Below are positions 61,046 to 64,000 of a DNA stretch of 64,000 bases, piece by piece. Below the pieces are notes generated by a model. The model searched no databases. It saw only the letters and a list, made by a program, of their open reading frames with translations, and was not told the DNA's origin. Location: positions 186,001 through 250,000 of the forward strand of contig NZ_FNBW01000008.1 of the NCBI RefSeq assembly GCF_900102465.1. The letters are read 5' to 3'. This DNA is from Thalassobaculum litoreum DSM 18839. GTDB taxonomy: Bacteria > Pseudomonadota > Alphaproteobacteria > Thalassobaculales > Thalassobaculaceae. Position 1 is the stretch's first letter. Each line of letters opens with the position of its first letter. Made by a program: the position numbers and the translations under genes.

Positions 61046-62641
61046 ATGTCCGCCGACCCGATGCGCACACTCGCCACGAACGCCCGCGCCTGGCCGTTCG
61101 AGGAGGCGCGCAAACTGGTCGAGCGGTACAAGGACGCGCCGCCGGAAAAGGGCTACGTCCTGTTCGAGACCGGCTACGGCCCGTCGGGCCTGCCGCATAT
61201 CGGCACCTTCGGCGAGGTCGCCCGCACCACCATGGTGCGCCGCGCCTTCCAGATGATGAGCGACATCCCGACCAAGCTCGTCGCCTTCTCCGACGACATG
61301 GACGGGCTGCGCAAGGTGCCGACCAACATCCCCAATCAGGAGGCGATGGCGCCTTACCTGAACATGCCGCTTACCCGCGTCCCCGATCCGTTCGGCACCC
61401 ACGAGAGCTTCGGCCACCACAACAACGCCCGGCTGCGCGGCTTCCTCGACAGTTTCGGCTTCCAGTACGAGTTCTACTCGGCGACCGAGTGCTACACCTC
61501 GGGTCGGTTCGACGAAGCACTGCTGCAGGTGCTGCGGAACTACGACGCGGTGACCAATGTGGTGCTGCCGACCCTCGGCCCCGAGCGGCGGGCGACCTAT
61601 TCGCCGTTCCTGCCGGTCTGCCCGCGCACCGGCCATGTGCTGCAGGTGCCGATCGTCGACAAGGACGTCGAGGCCGGCACGGTCTCCTACGACGACCCGC
61701 AGACCGGCGAGCGGATGAGCGTCCCGGTCACCGGCGGCAACTGCAAGCTGCAGTGGAAGTGCGACTGGGCGATGCGCTGGTACGCGCTGGGCGTCGATTA
61801 CGAGATGGCCGGCAAGGACCTGATCGACTCGGTCAAGCTGTCGTCCCAGATCACCAAGATCCTTGGCCGGCCCGCGCCGGAGGGGTTCAACTACGAGCTG
61901 TTCCTCGACGCCGACGGCCAGAAGATCTCCAAGTCCAAGGGCAACGGCCTGTCGGTCGAGGAGTGGCTGACCTACGGCCCGCCGGACAGCCTGGCGCTGT
62001 ACATGTACCAGCAGCCGCGCCGGGCCAAGCGCCTGTATTTCGACGTGATCCCCAAGACCGTCGACGACTACCTGACGTTCCTGTCCAAGTTCCCCGACGA
62101 GGACACCGACAAGCGCATCGAAAACCCGGTCTGGCACATCCATAACGGCCAGCCGCCGGCGCCGGAGAGTTCCGGCCTGTCGTTCTCGCTGCTGCTGAAC
62201 CTGGCCAGTGTGTGCCACGCCGAGGAGAAGAGCGTGGTCTGGGGCTATGTCAGCCGCTACGCGCCGGACGCCAGCCCGGAGGCCAACCCGCTGCTCGACA
62301 CGCTGGTCGGCTACGCGGTGCGCTACTACCAGGACTTCGTGCGGCCGGCGAAGCAGTACCGCGCGCCGACCGAGGTGGAGCGGGCGGCGCTGGAGGACCT
62401 GAAGGCGGTGCTGGACGGCATGTCGGCCGACGCCTCGGCGGAGGACCTGCAGGCCGAGGTCTACGAGGTCGGCAAGCGCCATGCATTCGAGAACCTGCGC
62501 GACTGGTTCAAGGCGCTGTACGAGACGCTGCTTGGCCAGTCCCAGGGCCCGCGCTTCGGCTCGTTCATCGCGCTGTACGGCGTGGCGGAGACGGTGGCGC
62601 TGCTGGACAAGGCGCTCAAGGGCGAGGACATGGCGGCCTGA
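61046..62641 (+). CDS. lysK: Lysyl-tRNA synthetase, class I
   Basis: A 531-residue class I enzyme, the form found in archaea, spirochaetes and most alphaproteobacteria instead of class II LysS. The HIGH motif appears as H51-I-G-T ([12 protein letters not shown]), and the KMSKS motif as K293-I-S-K-S ([12 protein letters not shown]). The start has GAAGGA upstream. It ends before a palindromic repeat. Charges tRNA-Lys; the form supports an alphaproteobacterial source. Confidence 0.97.
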   Translation: MSADPMRTLATNARAWPFEEARKLVERYKDAPPEKGYVLFETGYGPSGLPHIGTFGEVARTTMVRRAFQMMSDIPTKLVAFSDDMDGLRKVPTNIPNQEAMAPYLNMPLTRVPDPFGTHESFGHHNNARLRGFLDSFGFQYEFYSATECYTSGRFDEALLQVLRNYDAVTNVVLPTLGPERRATYSPFLPVCPRTGHVLQVPIVDKDVEAGTVSYDDPQTGERMSVPVTGGNCKLQWKCDWAMRWYALGVDYEMAGKDLIDSVKLSSQITKILGRPAPEGFNYELFLDADGQKISKSKGNGLSVEEWLTYGPPDSLALYMYQQPRRAKRLYFDVIPKTVDDYLTFLSKFPDEDTDKRIENPVWHIHNGQPPAPESSGLSFSLLLNLASVCHAEEKSVVWGYVSRYAPDASPEANPLLDTLVGYAVRYYQDFVRPAKQYRAPTEVERAALEDLKAVLDGMSADASAEDLQAEVYEVGKRHAFENLRDWFKALYETLLGQSQGPRFGSFIALYGVAETVALLDKALKGEDMAA

Positions 62642-62673
62642 GGCTGCCGCCTTTTCCTTCTTTCTCTCAATAC

Positions 62674-62784
62674 CGTCATCCCGGCAGAGCCCGGACTTGA
62701 TCCGGGATCTGCCCGGGACCGTGGCACGGGCGGCTGGGTCCCGGCCTCGCCCCGGGTCAGGCCCGGGGACGATCCGGGATGACG
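62674..62784. repeat. GC-rich palindromic intergenic repeat, copy 8
   Basis: CGTCATCCCGG at 62674-62684 and CCGGGATGACG at 62774-62784 are exact inverted arms with nested CCCGG hairpins inside. It is the intact form of the unit that is interrupted at 25749-25997. Lies between convergent genes. Confidence 0.9.
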
Positions 62785-62812
62785 AGAACGGCTAAGGGCC
62801 GACCGGGTGGCC

Positions 62813-63133
62813 TCACCAGCAGCGCGAGTCCTGCGTGCTCTGGCCCTGCGGGCAGAGGATCGGCTTGCTGCGGTCGATCTTGTTGTCGACCGCGCGCTTC
62901 TTGATGCCCTCGTCGATGCAGCGGGTCAGGCCGCGGCGTACCGCCTCGTTCTCCCAGGCCTCGGGCATGCGGCCCTTGTAGGCGAAGGTCGAGAGATAGC
63001 CGCAGACTTCCTCGTCGGACATCGCCGCGATCTCGTCCTGCGGCATCTGGCGGGCCTTCTCCAGTCCGCCACAGGCGGTCAGCGCGAGAAGCAGGGCGGC
63101 GACAGCGACGATGGGTGCGGGCGGGCGGATCAT
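62813..63133 (-). CDS. Lipoprotein of unknown function
   Basis: A 106-residue lipoprotein. The signal is MIRPPAPIVAVAALLLALTA with a lipobox LALTAC, the acylated cysteine being C21. The mature part holds three more cysteines (EEVCGYL, LTRCIDE and ILCPQ) plus a terminal CW, which could form disulphides. I do not recognise it. Its start overlaps the DUF1028 stop by four bases (ATGA), so the two are co-translated. It faces lysK across a palindromic repeat. Confidence 0.8.
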   Translation of the reverse strand: MIRPPAPIVAVAALLLALTACGGLEKARQMPQDEIAAMSDEEVCGYLSTFAYKGRMPEAWENEAVRRGLTRCIDEGIKKRAVDNKIDRSKPILCPQGQSTQDSRCW

Positions 63134-63810
63134 GCGTGGCCTTCCAGGCTGCGGGTGTCGGGGGCGGCGGCCGGATCGACGGCGCGCAGCAGATAGCCGT
63201 CCATGATCTCGCGCCAGCGCTCCCAGGTGCGGCGCAGGTCGGCGATCGGGGTCGGCGAGTTGTCGATCCGAAGATCGATGATCGGGAAGGTATAGCCCGG
63301 ATCGCAGACGACAAGGGCGGCCGATTGCAGCGGGTCGAGCTCGCCGCCTTCGGCCTCGCCGCCCTCAAGCCCCTGGATCAGCCGGTCGGCCAGTTCCGCC
63401 ATGGGATCGGTCTCGAACCCGGCGGCGATACCGGCCAGGACCGCCTCGCTCTTCACCCAGTTGCCGATCACGAACCCGTCGCCCAGCACCAGCCCGTCGG
63501 CCGGCCGGGCGCAGCTTTCGCCGGTGAACACGGCGGCCTCGCCGTCGGCGGTCAGCACGCCGAGCTGGCGCCAGGCGCTGTGCGGGGTGGAGGCGACGAT
63601 GGCGGCCACCGCCTCCTCGGCGCTGCGGCCGCCGCGCAGCAGGTCGAGGCCGAGCGGACCCAGGCGTGGATCGGTGCGGGCCTGGGTCACCACCAGGCCG
63701 AGCCCCGGGGCGGCGTGCGGACAGCGCCCGCCGGCCCCGATGGAGGAGGTGGACAGCGCGGTGCCGAACTGCCCGGTGCGGCGGCAGAGGCCGCCAACGG
63801 TGAAGGTCAT
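63130..63810 (-). CDS. DUF1028 protein (Ntn-hydrolase-like)
   Basis: A 226-residue protein of the DUF1028 family, whose fold is Ntn-hydrolase-like with an N-terminal threonine or cysteine candidate; here the start is MTFTVGGLCRRTGQFG, close to the family pattern. Later blocks GLGLVVTQARTDPRLGPLGLDLL (GLGLVVTQARTDPRLGPLG) and GDGFVIGNW agree. No function is established. It overlaps the downstream lipoprotein gene and lies 27 bases after a branched-chain aminotransferase gene on the same strand, so all three are likely one operon. Confidence 0.88.
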   Translation of the reverse strand: MTFTVGGLCRRTGQFGTALSTSSIGAGGRCPHAAPGLGLVVTQARTDPRLGPLGLDLLRGGRSAEEAVAAIVASTPHSAWRQLGVLTADGEAAVFTGESCARPADGLVLGDGFVIGNWVKSEAVLAGIAAGFETDPMAELADRLIQGLEGGEAEGGELDPLQSAALVVCDPGYTFPIIDLRIDNSPTPIADLRRTWERWREIMDGYLLRAVDPAAAPDTRSLEGHA

Positions 63811-63837
63811 GGTGTTGCCTGCGGTCTCGCGTCGGGG

Positions 63838-64000
63838 TTACGCATCGCCATGGGCATAGGCCCAGTACAGCTCCCGCGCCTTGGCGGTGATCGGCCCCGG
63901 CTGCAGCGCCCGGTCGACGATCTTGGTGATCGACATGACCTTGCCGTGGTTGCCGCAGGAGAAGATCTCGTCGGCCTCCATCAGCTCGCCGGTGGTCACC
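63838..64000 (-). CDS. Branched-chain amino acid aminotransferase family protein, C-terminal part
   Basis: Only the last 53 residues are in the window; the gene continues past the right edge. They read VTTGELMEADEIFSCGNHGK followed by VMSITKIVDRALQPGPITAK and REL YWAYAHGDA, the C-terminal pattern of class IV (BCAT) aminotransferases. The PLP lysine is outside the window. The stop is TAA at 63838-63840. It is the first gene of a minus-strand run with DUF1028 and the lipoprotein. ilvE is likely but not provable from this part. Confidence 0.85.
   Translation of the reverse strand, partial: VTTGELMEADEIFSCGNHGKVMSITKIVDRALQPGPITAKARELYWAYAHGDA

Overview
The window is about 64 kb of high-GC DNA from an alphaproteobacterial chromosome. 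The gene set suggests a heterotroph of the Rhodospirillales type: a class I lysyl-tRNA synthetase, protocatechuate 3,4-dioxygenase, TRAP transport, several PAS-only proteins of the PAS_5 type, and sarcosine/dimethylglycine-type oxidases. This placement is inference from gene content; no rRNA or other taxonomic marker lies in the window. I see no tRNA, rRNA, CRISPR array, prophage or intact insertion sequence. Most of the window is ordinary chromosomal gene content with many small operons.

Layout. 1-3 kb: 3' end of a large-subunit catalase with a strong terminator, then a TetR regulator with a palindromic operator, overlapping an AHSA1-PhnB fusion gene. 3.2-10 kb: a soluble globin-coupled chemotaxis transducer behind an AT-rich leader, a phytanoyl-CoA-dioxygenase/class II aldolase pair, lepA, and an orphan FbpB-type ABC permease. 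10-14 kb: a FAD amine oxidase, a secreted protein of unknown function and a gamma-glutamyltransferase. 14-21 kb: a PAS protein and a fused MEMO-AMMECR1 protein, divergent from the partner radical SAM enzyme (AmmeMemoRadiSam system). These are followed by a corrinoid protein, a DUF1638 protein and a 'virulence factor' family protein, then an RraA-type aldolase and a glycerate 2-kinase. 21-30 kb: a PAS protein, thiolase, EamA transporter, pyruvate kinase, O-methyltransferase, dienelactone hydrolase, small orphan proteins and a serine-glyoxylate-type aminotransferase. 30-40 kb: a serine hydrolase, an ICMT-like membrane protein, a glutamine synthetase homologue, a second RraA protein, an intact class D beta-lactamase, an SDR without the canonical YxxxK, an aminotransferase, a MetA homologue predicted to use acetyl-CoA, and a small two-gene module that looks like a toxin-antitoxin pair. 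40-49 kb: TetR and two FAD amine dehydrogenases, glucokinase and a hydrolase, then a DEAD-box helicase next to cspA. 49-56.6 kb: pcaDHG, then a TRAP transporter whose large permease has a C-terminal extension of about 325 residues. 57-64 kb: an apparently frameshifted gene of unknown function, aspS, a MarR regulator, lysK, a lipoprotein, a DUF1028 protein and the C-terminus of a branched-chain aminotransferase.

Themes. N-methyl amine and C1 metabolism recurs: sarcosine/dimethylglycine-type dehydrogenases, a gamma-glutamylputrescine-oxidase-like enzyme, a glutamine synthetase homologue, a corrinoid methyl carrier, and serine-glyoxylate aminotransferase with glycerate kinase. These enzymes would fit breakdown of methylated amines and polyamines, but the corrinoid protein has no methyltransferase partner in the window. 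Nearly every convergent intergenic gap above 100 bases carries a GC-rich palindromic repeat of one family. One of these copies is interrupted by a MITE-like element of about 140 bases.
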